This document shows, in pieces, positions 1-11,182 of a stretch of DNA of 64,000 bases (positions are counted from its first letter, which is position 1; every line of letters begins with the position of its first letter). Where the stretch lies: contig CM055107.1 of the NCBI GenBank assembly GCA_029204225.1, positions 7,846,873-7,910,872 on the forward strand, given 5' to 3'. This stretch comes from Diphasiastrum complanatum (lineage: Eukaryota > Streptophyta > Lycopodiopsida > Lycopodiales > Lycopodiaceae). Below the pieces are notes generated by a model, which had not been told where the DNA came from, searched no databases, and worked only from the letters and a program-made list of their open reading frames with translations. A program made the translations under genes and the position numbers.

Positions 1-960
1 TGGTGGTTTGTATATCTATAATTCTACCCAGATATAAGATAGAGATAACACTATTTCAAGTTTTTTTCCTACAATAATTCATTTTTCTACATTTACTAAT
101 GTCTTTAGTTCTTCATTATACCTTAGTTGAAAGATTTTTAGGGGACTAAAAAATTCTAAGGAGGGAAGAATAGTGGACATCAGAGGTAGTAAGTGTGATC
201 AGGAAAGGTATTTCGTAGTTAGGATTTTGTTAATCCTGGTAAATAATTGCTTAATACCATATATTAATTTTCAGGAGAGAATTTATTTAGTTGAATTCAT
301 AACTCATCTTTATAACCATTGAGTTATCCGTAGTTTTGGATGTCAAATGAGATATTAGGATTGGAATCTGAGACCTGGATTACATTGGATCTATTGATTG
401 ACTGAAGCTTGTCCCTAGATTTGATGCATCAGTAGGGTTTCAAAACTTATCATTAACCAGAATAGATCATAATGTAATAGTGAACCATGTTAATTCTTCT
501 GCTTAGATCACAGGATCAGATGTGGATTTGTGGTATCCATCTGATAGGCATCTGATAGACATGCTAGTCATCCAAATAATTGGATTCTCCAGTATATGGG
601 AATAAGAGATAATTTTCTTATGTGAACTATAGGACAACTAGATGATCTATGGATCTCTAGAATATCAGATAAGATAAGGATTTTTAAGAAAGGAAAAGCT
701 GATGGTATGGGACATCAGTAATTTTGGAAAAAAAATTCTAGGACTGTGAAGATCTAATGATCAATGGTGTGTTTAGTACCTAGTCATGATATGAGAAAAA
801 AGGAAAACCATTGATTAAATATTGTAAACTAAAGGGTAAAGGCCTGTCCTAAGTTCTCAAAGGCCAAAAGAATTAATTGGCTTAATCATTCACATAAAGG
901 TAGTCTCGAATCAACTTAATGAAAATCAATAAGATTTTAAATCAAAATTTGAAAAACATT
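1..960. other. AT-rich DNA, no gene recognised
   Basis: Stop-rich in all frames, with no motif I can name. Its texture resembles the 2-kb repeat at 3141-5090, but I could not align it convincingly. Confidence 0.5.
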
Positions 961-1199
961 GCATCACAAAGATTCATTCACACAATAGCGGAAGCACTGA
1001 GGGGTCAAGATGGGGACCCCCCCCGGGAGGATCCTTTTCTTATCATTATGAAAATCCAATTGGCCAATGCCAATTACATATAGAAATGGATTCCAATAGG
1101 GTCTCAGATGTAGGAACATCAACTTAACATAGACTTGATTCATATTCACTGATCTTAAATTCCATATCTAGCTTAATAAAAGCATAGACATCTCTTCAT

Positions 1200-1830
1200 A
1201 AGACTTAATCTTTCCGACATGCAATCATGTTGGGTCTTAGATTCTTATCATGCAATCCAAATGGATCTTAGATTCTTGACATGCAATCATAAGGGTTCAT
1301 GGATTCTTGGCATGCAATCATAAGGGTTCATAGATTCTTGACATGCAACTATCTGAAGTGACATGCAATCATAAGGATTCATGGATTCTTGACTTGCAAC
1401 AGTCATGAAGTGACATGCATGATCATTTGGCAATGCATGATGTGACATGCAAGCTTCAAATCTGACATGCAAGCTCTAAATCTGACATGCAAAGACAATA
1501 GGCCACTAGCGGCATGACATGCGAGCTCTAAATCTGACATGCAAGCTTTAGATCTAACATGCAAGCTCTAGATCTGACATGCATGGACAATAGGCCACTG
1601 ATGCTATGACATGCATGCTCTACATCTGACATGCAAAGACAATAGGCCACTGATGGCATGACATGCAAGCTTCCAAACTGACATGCAAGCTTTAGATCTA
1701 ACATGCAAGCTCTAGATCTGACATGCATGGACAATAGGCCACTGATGCTATGACATGCATGCTCTACATCTGACATGCATAGTCAATTGGCCATAGACAC
1801 TATGACATGCAAAAGTACTGATCAGCCATT
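1200..1830. repeat. CATGC-rich tandem array (about 20-bp motif, 144-bp higher-order unit)
   Basis: The array is built from a roughly 20-bp motif of the type gacatgcaagctctaaatct, repeated with variation. From about 1395 a higher-order unit appears: the block beginning gcaagctttagatctaac at 1541 recurs at 1685 almost base for base, a 144-bp period, and includes a variant piece with caataggccactgatg. The array is extremely rich in CATGCA/TGCATG, the core of the plant RY element. The short reading frames across it are by-products of the repeat and are not annotated. Confidence 0.85.
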
Positions 1831-2102
1831 CTGACATATGGGTAACAGTTTCAAGAGCATACCATAGTTTCGAGAGAAGGTGAGAGAGAGAGAGAGAGGG
1901 GGGGGGGTGTTTGTGTTGTGATGTGAGAGATAGAAATTCGAGGGTTTGAGCTCCAAATAATCTTGCAATCACAAAATAACATAGTCTCCTTGAGGTGATG
2001 CCTCAATCCCCTTCTCCAGATCACCTGTACACAACAAACAATAAAATGGCAGAGTTTGGATGCATCAATCTTTAATCCTCCTGGTAGAGGGGCGCATTTC
2101 CA

Positions 2103-2111
2103 CTTATATAG
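2103..2111 (-). promoter_or_regulatory. Possible TATA box on the minus strand
   Basis: The minus strand reads CTCTATATAAG here, a good plant TATA box. A CT/C-rich stretch (1878-1908) follows about 200 nt downstream, and the CATGC tandem array lies further downstream. The setting would fit the U3/R part of an LTR or a promoter, but I found no LTR ends or primer site, so the owner is unknown. Confidence 0.35.
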
Positions 2112-3140
2112 AGAGTGGAGAGTCCTTCCAAAGTGAGTGAGGTGTCAAGTTCAAGTGTAGTGTGAGGAAGACTCCAATTGGACTTAGGGAGAAGTGGAGT
2201 GCATGGATGAGGTGTTTTAGTTAGGGAGGGTGAATGGGTGATGTGTACTAGCTTGGGAGAGTTATTAGAATGATTTGGCATTTGAAGTGAGAGTGCCCCA
2301 TTCTAGGTGTCAAATAGCCTAGAATGCATGAGGAAAATTAGGTGGGAGGTAGGTGGTACAAGGTTCAAACTTGACTTTTAATTACATACAATTTTACATG
2401 GTTACAACTTGGGAATTCACCCAAGTGCAATCTTCCTATAGAAGAGCCAAGGTATATGTCCATCTTGTTTTTGCATAACGTCCATCAATTCCTAGGCCCT
2501 TTTTTCTAGAGGTTGCCCATCCTCAGTCATGTTCATTGGCGCTTACTTTCCAGAGGTTGCCCATCCTCAATCATGGTGGAACAAGTCACTAGGGTGATCA
2601 GACCCTAAGTCTTGTCTTGTTCTTTATAGACTCCTATGAGCCTTCATTATATACTTATAAATAAGCCTTCTTTATAGACTCTACTGAGCCTTCATTATAG
2701 ACTTTATCAGAAAGCCTTCTTGTATACTGTCTGTAAGCTTAGAAAGCTTCTTGATTCGATTCTTGTTGTTCTGGCACTTTCTCGTGTACCTGCACATAAC
2801 CTCAAAGAGAGATCAGTCCTTAAGCCCATAGGGCTTCTTATTCTTGTTCAGACTCTTTAGGTACATTTCATGTGTACCTGGACATACCTTCAAAGAAAGG
2901 TCACTGATCATAATACCATCAAACATGGTTCATAGAAGATTCTTAGTTCTACACGTGTCAATGCCTGTTACTCAATTCATTGAAGCAATTAATTTCATAC
3001 AATATCCATAAGAATACTGATCATTGATAATTCTATATCATCAAAGTCTATCTGGGTCTAAACCTGAGAAAGTCTTTATTACTTGGAAGCAATTTGTCTC
3101 TACAAATTACAAATGTGGGGTATTTTGAAAAATTTTGAGG
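2112..3140. repeat. Non-coding stretch with small tandem duplications
   Basis: No gene was recognised. Short local duplications are visible: agaggttgcccatcctca twice (near 2510 and 2560), gccttcattata and its variants three times at 2640-2715, and a cgtgtacctgcacataacc-type segment twice (near 2785 and 2870). Confidence 0.55.
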
Positions 3141-5090
3141 TTTAATCTAGATCCCAATGTGGTATCTCATTATTTACAAAATCAGAGGCCCTCAAATCTA
3201 TTTTTCACTTTTTAATTAATCCTTTACTTCTTAATAATTTCTCGAGTATAAGAGATCTGACTAGTTTATATGAATTCTTTTCAGCATGAAGTTATTCTTC
3301 TGGAAGATTGTTATGTCATATAAATTACTACTTGTGGGAATAGACTTGGAATTCTGGTAGATTCTAAGGTTAAAGTGTTTCAATTTCTTAAATCTAGAGT
3401 ATCTCTTTGTGCATAAATGGATTTTGATAGAATGGTAGTTCCGATCACTCGAGTTGAAAATATTTGAAAGAGAAGTCCTGTTTGAAATAGAGTGAATCCT
3501 TTTATGGAATGCATTTATTATTGACTTTTCATGGATTTGGATATTTCCACATATCAGGCTTTCCAGTTAACTATTATTGAAATTGATAATTTCTTTAAAA
3601 GGAGGGGTGAAGTGGTGGGATAAAATTCTATTTGGAAATCTGTGGGTTGCATAGTTTTTGGAAGAGAACCAACTTGGGTATAGAAATGAGATTGTTTCTG
3701 AAAGTAATTTTGGATAGATTCAGAGTCAGATGCCAAATTGGATCTTTTTGAATAAGAAGAATTCTCTAGGGATTGTGTGGACAATCTGGATCTAGAATAG
3801 GTTTGGAATTTGAATCATTATTTATAAGTTGTACAGTGAAAGGTCAAAAATTACTAATTTCATTTTGATTGGAATAGGAGTAAGTTTGATCAAGGTTTAA
3901 GTCTGAGAATTCTGTATTGGGTCAACCTAATCCTAGTTTAGTACTAAGATCAGAGAGGGGTTGATTGAGTGGATAAATTATATAATTAAAGGTAAATTGA
4001 AATGGAAAAATTGTTGAGAGTGAATTTTATTCGTCTCAGAGATTTTCTAGATATGTTATTTACTCATAAGAAATAGAAAATCTTTTGTAGCTGAGTTACA
4101 AGATCTCAATGAGATATGAAAGTAACATATGTGGGTTCTGGAGGAATCTGCCAGATAAAAATGTGTTTATATAACGGGTCATAGTGAGATTATTCACATA
4201 TGTGCACAATTGATCTTGTATGAATCTACTATGTATTCCTAGTTACTAGGGTTATTTGGTGCACTTAACCTAGTCAATGAACATAAGCATATGATCAAGT
4301 ATTTTTTGACAGATACTTGCAGAGTTAATGGATTTTTCTATGAAAGATTTATGATTTAACTAATAAATGATTTGGATGAGGATCTAAATGTGGTGTTATA
4401 CTAGTATAATGGAATTCTGTACCTATACATTTAAGATTTTTGAGTCATCAGCGATTAACTTGAGTAATTGATTTACTCTTGAGGAAGTTAATTGGAAAAA
4501 TGAACAGTGTGAAGGAAGTTCACCAGAAACTGTTTGTTGGTGTATATTGCTTGTAAGACACATGAGTTGTGAGTCATCCGGATTCATCAGTTAAAATCAT
4601 GTGCATAGGATATACAGAATTCTTGGGTGAGTATTTCTCGGTTGAGAAATAGACTCAATTTATTAGTGATTGTATCTCATTGGATAATATCTAGATTTAA
4701 TTCTAGACAGTAAATCCAAAGTTTTTCTATCTTTGACTACCTGAAGGTCTGAATTTGATAGCTTACATTTTGGTTAAGAATCCAATTTGAGAAATATTCT
4801 TAAGATTAGGTATTTTCTTAGTGGAAAAGCTTTTTAGAATGATTCTTATATATTTCCTAAGTCGTGTATTAAACATAAACTCCAAAAGTATATTTTGGGA
4901 TTCCAATAAATTATGATTGACGAATCATATGAATCTAACTATTTGTGATTGACGGATCACAAATGGATACTTAATCAAAGGGCAACCAGGAAATGTGTTG
5001 ATTCTTAAGTATGTGAGTAACTAATTGAGTTGAGATTTCAGTTTAACACTTGGGAGTGTGAATCTCTTTACTCCAGTATTTTATTGAGAA
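3141..5090. repeat. Unidentified ~2-kb dispersed repeat, copy A
   Basis: This aligns end to end in the same orientation with 58222-60202. Both begin tttaatctagatcccaatg and both end near ctttactccarta..attgag. The copies differ by many substitutions and small indels, so the duplication is old. Stop codons are frequent in all frames. In copy A one short stretch (about 4950-5060) reads TDHKW on the plus strand, which might be a relic of an RNase H domain from a retroelement. Copy B does not preserve it cleanly. I cannot assign the family. Confidence 0.75.
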
Positions 5091-5339
5091 AACGTTGCAA
5101 AAATAGCCGAAATCCTTAATCTGGACAAAGCCAGTAAGGACAACAAAAACAAATATCTTTTTTTGGCCACCGATGCAATTTGATAAATATGAATGAGATC
5201 TGAATTAGAGAGGCGGGGAGTCGGGAAAGGCAGAGAAAAATAATAGAAAGCTAGTATAATGAGTTATTGAAAAATTAAAGGTAAATTGTCGTCTAGAGTA
5301 GTGAAAAACTCTAGAACGACGGTGAACTATTTTTTGAGA

Positions 5340-6060
5340 TTTCGCAGTTGGCCTTCTATTTCCTTGAGTGTGTGCTCGTCTTCTTAGAGCGAGGCACGTA
5401 GGATGACCAGCTCGGTATCCTTTGTTACGAGCACCGCATCATGAAGTTTTCTCTGGTCTTGGTAGGTCTATAGCACCCGAGCAGAGTGATCCTTGTAGTA
5501 TTCGACGCGCTTCCTCTAGAGTTTTTGGGCAGCCAGTGTCTCTTCTTCTGCCATTGCTACCATTTGATCGAGTGTAGCTTGGATGGCCTGCACTTGTTGA
5601 TCAGCTTGCTGGACTTTTAGCTCCAAGGCCATCTGTTGGGTGGTGAAGTTGGCCTGGGATCTCTGCAACTCTTTCTTTTCCTTGGAAACATTTTGCTCCA
5701 GTTGGTAGATGTAGTCCTTAAGCGATCTTTTGGTGGCTTTGATAGATTCACGCTCCTGCTCCAGTGCGGTCTGTTTTAGCACCAAATGCTAGTAGTCAGA
5801 TTGATATTTTTTTCGTGCAATCTTCTCTTGGTGAGCTCGATCTAAAGTCTGGACACGAGTTAGTGTTGCTGAGTTGCTTGCTCTGCTTTCTTCAACTGGC
5901 CTGTCAACTGGTGGACCAATGTCTAGCTCTCAATCCTTTCTTTTTCTTAATCTCTTTTTAGCTGCACGACCTGATCAATCAAGGCTTGCAGCATTTATCT
6001 CATCACCAATTAGCCGTGACATTACTCAATAGCTCTTTTAGAAAGCATCTGGTAGAGTAA
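5340..6060 (-). pseudogene. Decayed coiled-coil part of a transposon gag-like protein
   Basis: The minus strand encodes an 89-residue open stretch (5785-5516) rich in Q, E, K and L with heptad spacing (LEQERESIKATKRSLKDY, then LEQNVSKEKKELQRS). The same coiled-coil character continues on both sides in shifted frames with stops (for example VHQLTGQLKKAEQATQQ upstream). So a longer coiled coil has been broken by at least two frameshifts. In plants a Q/E-rich coiled coil downstream of a Pro/His/Thr-rich linker is common in putative-plant-transposon (gag-like) proteins. The neighbouring segments at 6360-8080 fit the same protein, so I treat all three as one pseudogene. The family assignment is inference. 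Confidence 0.5.
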
Positions 6061-6063
6061 TTG

Positions 6064-6681
6064 CTAGAGGATGGTTAAAACAATCCAACATCCCAAAGCT
6101 TGAGTGTCCCAGCTGGCCGAAGGTGGCAGAGTTACGATGAGTGGTAGAAGAGGTGGGGTGACAGAGATGGTGGTGATGGGTGGAACAGTGGTGGTGGAGA
6201 TGGTGGCGATAACAGGGGTGACAATAGAGGTGGTGAGAGCAGCAGCAATGGTGGAAACAACTGTGGGGCGAATGGGAGATGAAGTAAGTGGAATAGTGAG
6301 TAAGGGGGGATGAGGTGGCGATGACAAGAGTGGTGATTGTGAAAATGGTGGAACTTGTGATAGCTATGGAAACAGGAGAAGAAATTGTGGGGTGGATGGG
6401 GCTATGTACAGAGGATGTGATCTGAAGTATGGGGGAGGAGCGGATGGGGCTGGTGCGCATTGGGCTAGTGTGTGTGTGAGTTGATGGCATAGGTGATGAG
6501 GCGAAGGTGAGCAATTGTTATGAGTGGAGAATAGGCTGGCGGATGGAGAGGAGGGTGTGGGTGTTTTAACACCTAGATGCTCCAGGTGAGTGTAGGCAAT
6601 GACGGTGATGAGACCACCATAGGTGATCCGTGAGGGGCACTTGAAAGTAGCTTGTAACTCCTTTATGAGAAACAAGACATG
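6064..6681 (-). pseudogene. Middle part of the same gag-like pseudogene, with Pro/His/Thr-rich linker
   Basis: On the minus strand the segment 6675-6560 reads KELQATFKCPSRITYGGLIT and then VIAYTHLEHLGV. This resembles the conserved PYGxLIT..F..LGV region of plant transposon gag-like proteins. It is followed by a long low-complexity linker rich in S, P, H and T (6550-6070), read as GGT/GAT-type triplets on the plus strand. The upstream continuation is cut at 6681 by the solo LTR at 6687-7365. Recognition rests on pattern memory alone. Confidence 0.45.
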
Positions 6682-6686
6682 ATCAT

Positions 6687-7365
6687 TGTTAAAAATTTAC
6701 AATTCTAGCTTGACTAGTTTTGGTCATATGACTTGTAAATAGTTAGATGGTCATGATGTGGCTTGTCACACGTTCCAAATAGCATAGAATTCCATTCATA
6801 AGGATGTTCTCAAGTAGACCTAAGTATTAGAACCTTTGGAATGAGTCCAAATTATGCTTAGATACAAGGGAGAAAAAATAGGAGCTATTTTCGGTAATTT
6901 TTGCATTGTTGATGGATCTCCAAGATTCCAACCCTAACTTGGTAGGGATGAAAGATCCACCAAAATTAGCATTAGGGATAGGTTTAGGGCTACTCATACC
7001 TACCCAAAACCGTGATGGATCATGTATATATAGGTGATGATATCTCACCAAAATCAATCAAGCAATTTCATGATTTTTCTCTCATAATGGTGCAATTGCT
7101 CTCTATGTTCATAATTGTTTGAGTACTTGTGATTACTAATGATTATAGGATTGAATGTAGGTCTAGTGTACAGTACTCAGACTGTGGGAGGCCGTACTTT
7201 CACACGTGTGAAGCCTTCTTCAAGGATTTGGACCATTTAGTGAGGTTCAAGCATAGATTTTTGATGGATTTTGATGGTTCAACTTGTGCTAATCTTATGA
7301 AATCATAATCTATTGTTTCCCTCATTTCAAGTGTTTTAGGATCCTTATTTGCTGTAATTTTTACA
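6687..7365 (+). mobile_element. Solo LTR, 679 bp, with perfect 5-bp target duplication
   Basis: It starts TGTTAAAAATT and ends AATTTTTACA, an imperfect terminal inverted repeat with TG...CA ends. The flanks are the direct repeat ATCAT at 6682-6686 and 7366-7370. A TATA box (TATATATA, 7025-7032) lies in the middle, as expected of a U3/R junction read on the plus strand. There is no primer site, polypurine tract or coding DNA, so this is a solo LTR left by LTR-LTR recombination. It carries the palindrome CACACGTGTG near 7201, shared with other LTRs in this window. It splits the gag-like pseudogene. Confidence 0.85.
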
Positions 7366-7370
7366 ATCAT

Positions 7371-8080
7371 ATAGTATTTGGTCCATCTATCATTATCGTC
7401 ATGACGATGACTTACTTGGACACGTGGAGGGGACGGTGGGAACTCATGATGATGGTGGTGGACTAAAAATATATCGCGTCACGGAGATTGGGATTTCTGA
7501 ATTACAAAATCAGGTAGTTGTCACTGGTTTTTGTTTTAACGTCATCATCATCTGGACAAAAAATACGGATACGTCAAGTTTGGTGAGGGTTTGAGTGGCT
7601 GGCAAGTGGCTGGAGTGTGGAAGAATCAGAGCTATCGAAATTGGTTGTGGGTCGAGGGAGACTATATGGTCTTGCCCTTTATAAGTGACAATGAAATGGC
7701 CTTTGTCAAATGTGAAAAAGACTTGCTCGACCAGAGCAAGGTCCCGAAAGATGGGCACTTCCATGTTATGAGAACTACGAGATAACTGTCATTGCTAAGA
7801 GCTGCAATCTCTTGCTCCATGTGAGTAAAGACATGATGGTGTACCATGAAGGTGCACGTGTGGCAAGAGCAGCAGTTCAGTGGGCAGATCAGGGAGATGT
7901 GCCTCCCTCCTCTTGACTGGGGGACATGGATGAGGATGGGGAGGAGACGAGGTGGATCCGGTCTATTGGGATGCAGATGGCAAGGAAGCGGTACAAGGCC
8001 AGAAGAATGGTTGGGACTAGAAAGTGCAGCAGTGTTTCGGGTGATGTGAGGGGGGGGGGGGGGAGGGGTTTCAATCATGC
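7371..8080 (-). pseudogene. N-terminal part of the gag-like pseudogene
   Basis: On the minus strand, a Pro/His/Ser-rich stretch (8078-7830) leads to a segment that must change frame near 7760. It then reads WKCPSF / VPIFRDLALVEQVFFTF, followed by DKGHFIVTYKGQ and VSLDPQPISIAL. This layout (a short 'VP.F' segment, then 'FF.F..GHF...Y.G....DP..I..A') is what I associate with the N-terminal domain of plant transposon gag-like proteins. The protein is frameshifted and further downstream is cut by the solo LTR. It is not expected to be functional. Confidence 0.45.
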
Positions 8081-8360
8081 GTTCAAGTGCAATAGAGAAG
8101 AATAATGGCGAGGACAGTGACTGTCAAAAATAGCAATAGTACTCCTTACAGACCATTCAGGACAGTTCTAGGGCAATTTTACAAGGAGAAAAGAGAAAGG
8201 AGGGGTAGGTTTGGATTTTCACATAGGATCTGTTCAAGGGCAAGGGCAGTGTGTATACAAGGTGGAATTTCTTATATATAGGGTTTTGTTGATGCTCTCC
8301 CTAACTAGATATACTCAATCTCCTATTTATTTTAAAATCATCACTTAACTATAGTAAGGG

Positions 8361-9458
8361 TGTTAGCCGATTCTCTAGTACCGAGCCAAGTTGAAGACAC
8401 AAGTTATCTCTCACCCATGACCGAGGAGGTCTCAGAATGAAGAGAGCAGAAGAAGCTGAGAGCCGAGCGTGAGAGCCGAGGAAATACTAGCTAGGCAGAT
8501 AGTGATTAACTATGTGAGCCTACGTGGTGTATCCCAAAGAAGGAATGACCATGTAGGAGCTAGTAACATGTACTTGAATAGTTGTAATAAATGTAGACCC
8601 CCTTAAAATAGTAAGAGTGAGCCACCTTTTGATGGTGACCTCTAGTGGAAGGGCAAATTCCACATGTAATTTCTAATTTAGTGGAATTGCCACATGAGCT
8701 CCACATGGGCAGCCTTCTTGCTTATTTAAGGGCCCCCCTCTCTTGTGAGGGAGCTTTTGATCATATTTTCAAGTTCTCTTGAAGTAATAAAGAGGATCCT
8801 CCACGAGTTCTTGAAGATCACTAAGCTCCTTGTTCATGGCAATGATCTTGAGTGATATTTCTATGAGCATGCTCGATTTCTTGCTTGTGAATTAACTAGA
8901 TTCTTGTTTCTTATTCTTGCTTAGTTGTGGATTAGCTTCAATTCTTGCTTGTGGAATCTTGTAGAAATTAGCATTCAAGTAAACTATAGAGGCTGGAAAT
9001 GTGGTGTAAATCTTGCATAGTCTTGACATTCTAGTTCTTGATGTTCTTGGATAATTTAGGCATCAAGTAATGTATGTTTCTTGATTCCTAGATTGTTCAA
9101 TGTTGTTAGGAATCTTGTTTCTTGTTTCTTGAATCTAGCTTTGGTTTCAGTGGCTATTCTAGTTCTTGATTGTTCTTTGATTCAGTAGTTAGTAGTAGGA
9201 TTGCTCTCTATGCTGAATCCTGATCTGTTTGAGCTGTAGATGGTTGCATGGCTAGTGTATGCATGTAGCTGAGTATCGGATTTAAGCTACCCACTGACAG
9301 GCTGGGAAATACGTAATGCATCCTTGAATATTGCTTCTGCTCTGTAAACGTTCTAATAAGAAGAATAATCACAAAAGAACCATAACGACAGAGGAATCCA
9401 AGAGAGATAAGTAGCAAAAAGAGAAGAACGTGCTACAGATTCAGTAAATAAGTGAACA
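8361..9458 (+). mobile_element. Putative 5' LTR of a plus-strand Ty3/gypsy element
   Basis: The stretch begins TGTTAGCCGATT and ends AGTGAACA. A TATA-like box (TATTTAAG, 8723-8730) and a polyadenylation signal (AATAAA, 8786-8791) lie in the right order for U3-R. Immediately after 9458 comes tttggcaccgttccac, which resembles a degenerate form of the TGGCGCCGTTGC primer site seen intact at 22770-22787. Downstream are a repetitive leader and a gypsy-type gag. No second LTR was found, so the borders rest on the TG..CA ends and the context. Confidence 0.5.
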
Positions 9459-9689
9459 TTTGGCACCGTTCCACAGCAACACACACGCTCAACCAAGCCC
9501 TATCTCAATCTCCTGTGTTGCAACACCATCATCTGAGAGCTCCTACACATTCATTGACGAGCCCATCCCGTCGTTTTGGACCAAAGTCTTGCTCGTTTCT
9601 CAACCGGAGTCTCACGATCCTCACCACGATGAGCTCTACAATCTCAACCGGAGCCAAACCACTACCTCATACCTCTCGATCGAACGAAA

Positions 9690-10440
9690 CCGTCATATAT
9701 CATTCGGAGTGCTCAGTAAAAAACTCGACCAGAGAACTGCCATCAATTCTCAACTGGAGTGCTCAGAAAAAAACTCAACCGGAGCACTGCCATCAATTCT
9801 CAACCGGAGCATTTCGCTCGCATCTCAACTGGAGTGCTCAGTAAAAACTCGACCAGAACATTGCCATCAATTCTCAACCGGAGCATTTCACTCACATCTC
9901 AATGAAGTGCTCAGTGAAAAAACTCGATTGGAGCACTTTCATCAATTCTCAATCGGAGTGCTCAGAAAAAACTCGACCGGAGCATTGCCATCAATTCTCA
10001 ACTAGAGCATTTCGCTCGCATCTCAACTGGAGTGCTCAGTAAAAACTCGACCAGAGCACTGCTATCAATTCTCAACCGGAGCATTTCGCTCGCATCTCAG
10101 CCAAAGTGCTCAGTAAAAAACTCGACCGGAGCACTGCCATCACATCTCAATCGGAGTGTTCAGTCCAATCTCGACCGAAGACCTCTACTCAGATCTCGAC
10201 CAGCACATTCTACTCAAATCTCGACCGGAGCACCCTTCTCAAATATCAACCGGAGCACTCTGCTCAAATCTCAACCGGAACACTGCTCTTGAATCTCAAC
10301 CAGAGGACACAGTCCCCTCTCGGCCTATTTCGAATCTCAACCGGAGCCGGAACCCTGTCACTTTTCAACCGGAGCCGAAACCTTACTCAAGTTCCGACAG
10401 ATGCACATCCATCCTTAACCGTCACAAACTATAGTAGACC
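9690..10440 (+). repeat. Tandem repeats in the gypsy leader (CCGGAGCA motif)
   Basis: A motif of roughly 24 bp of the type ctcaaccggagcactgctca is iterated about 25-30 times. In the first half it is organised into a larger unit of about 75 bp containing gtgctcagtaaaaaactcga and catcaattctcaaccgg. The repeat lacks stop codons, so all three plus frames stay open for up to 180 codons (protein reading SQPEHCHQFSTGAF and similar). I regard these as leader repeats and not as a gene. They lie between the putative LTR/primer site and the gag fragment. Confidence 0.75.
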
Positions 10441-10528
10441 GTAATATTATGATTTACGACCTTCAAACGACCTCCATCGACCATCCCAAACCGAAATCAA
10501 CCGGTAACAGACCACAACACCCGCATTC

Positions 10529-11182
10529 TGTGAAGGATTTCAGATCATTCAAGATCCAATCCAAGTCCCAAATCTTTGGTTACAATAAGGAGCAAACCAA
10601 CAATCCTGCCAATGTAGAAAAATCAGCATCTACATACAAAATGAGATGCAAACTCTAAGAGATATTGATCAAACATGAACCAAAACATAAAATGTGTTTG
10701 CTGTTCGTACAATTACAATACCCTACTGTATTTCACACGTGTGGAACCGAAAATAGCAATAAATGATCATTCTACACACAAGATTGCAAGATAACACCAA
10801 GATAGTGCACCAATGAGTAGTAGAACCCAAAGAGAACCATGTATAATGATGAAATGAGAGAGAGAAGAGAGAAGATGTGTCTCTCCAATAGTTACATCCT
10901 TTTATAGAGTTTCCAAACCCTATTTGGCCACTTGGCTTTCCCTCCAAAATGTAAACCCTACTATTTTTGGGTCTAGATTCAATGTACCCAAAGTTCAAAT
11001 TTGAATCTCTCTCAAACTCGACTACCAACTTTCCCACACTTTCCAAAAGTGTTTATTGAATGTAGTTTAAACTAATATAACTTCAAAAAGTTTATCTCTA
11101 AGTCTAAAATGAGTTTTGGCCTCTTATTAACAATTTACCAAAATGTGACTAAACTAGACTAAACTAGTTGAAATCTCTCACA
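10529..11182 (-). repeat. 3' LTR of the young copia element
   Basis: Begins TGTGAAGGATTT and ends TCTCTCACA on the plus strand. The minus-strand TATA box CTATAAAAGG lies at about 10899-10908. It carries CACACGTGTG near 10736. It appears identical to 15366-16019. Confidence 0.95.

Noticed and set aside
1287-1972. Cys/His-rich small proteins on the minus strand
   Set aside because: The HACHS/MHVR pattern is the translated CATGC repeat.
6104-6313. Gly/Val-rich plus-strand frame
   Set aside because: It is the complement of the Thr/His/Pro-rich linker of the minus-strand gag-like pseudogene.
9452-10444. Secreted or repeat protein gene in the CCGGAGCA array
   Set aside because: All three frames are open because the repeat unit lacks stops. 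There is no start context or domain, and the array sits in a gypsy leader.
10723-11046. 107-codon frame inside the copia LTR (also 15560-15883)
   Set aside because: Present in both LTRs, overlaps the TATA box, and has no recognisable domain.
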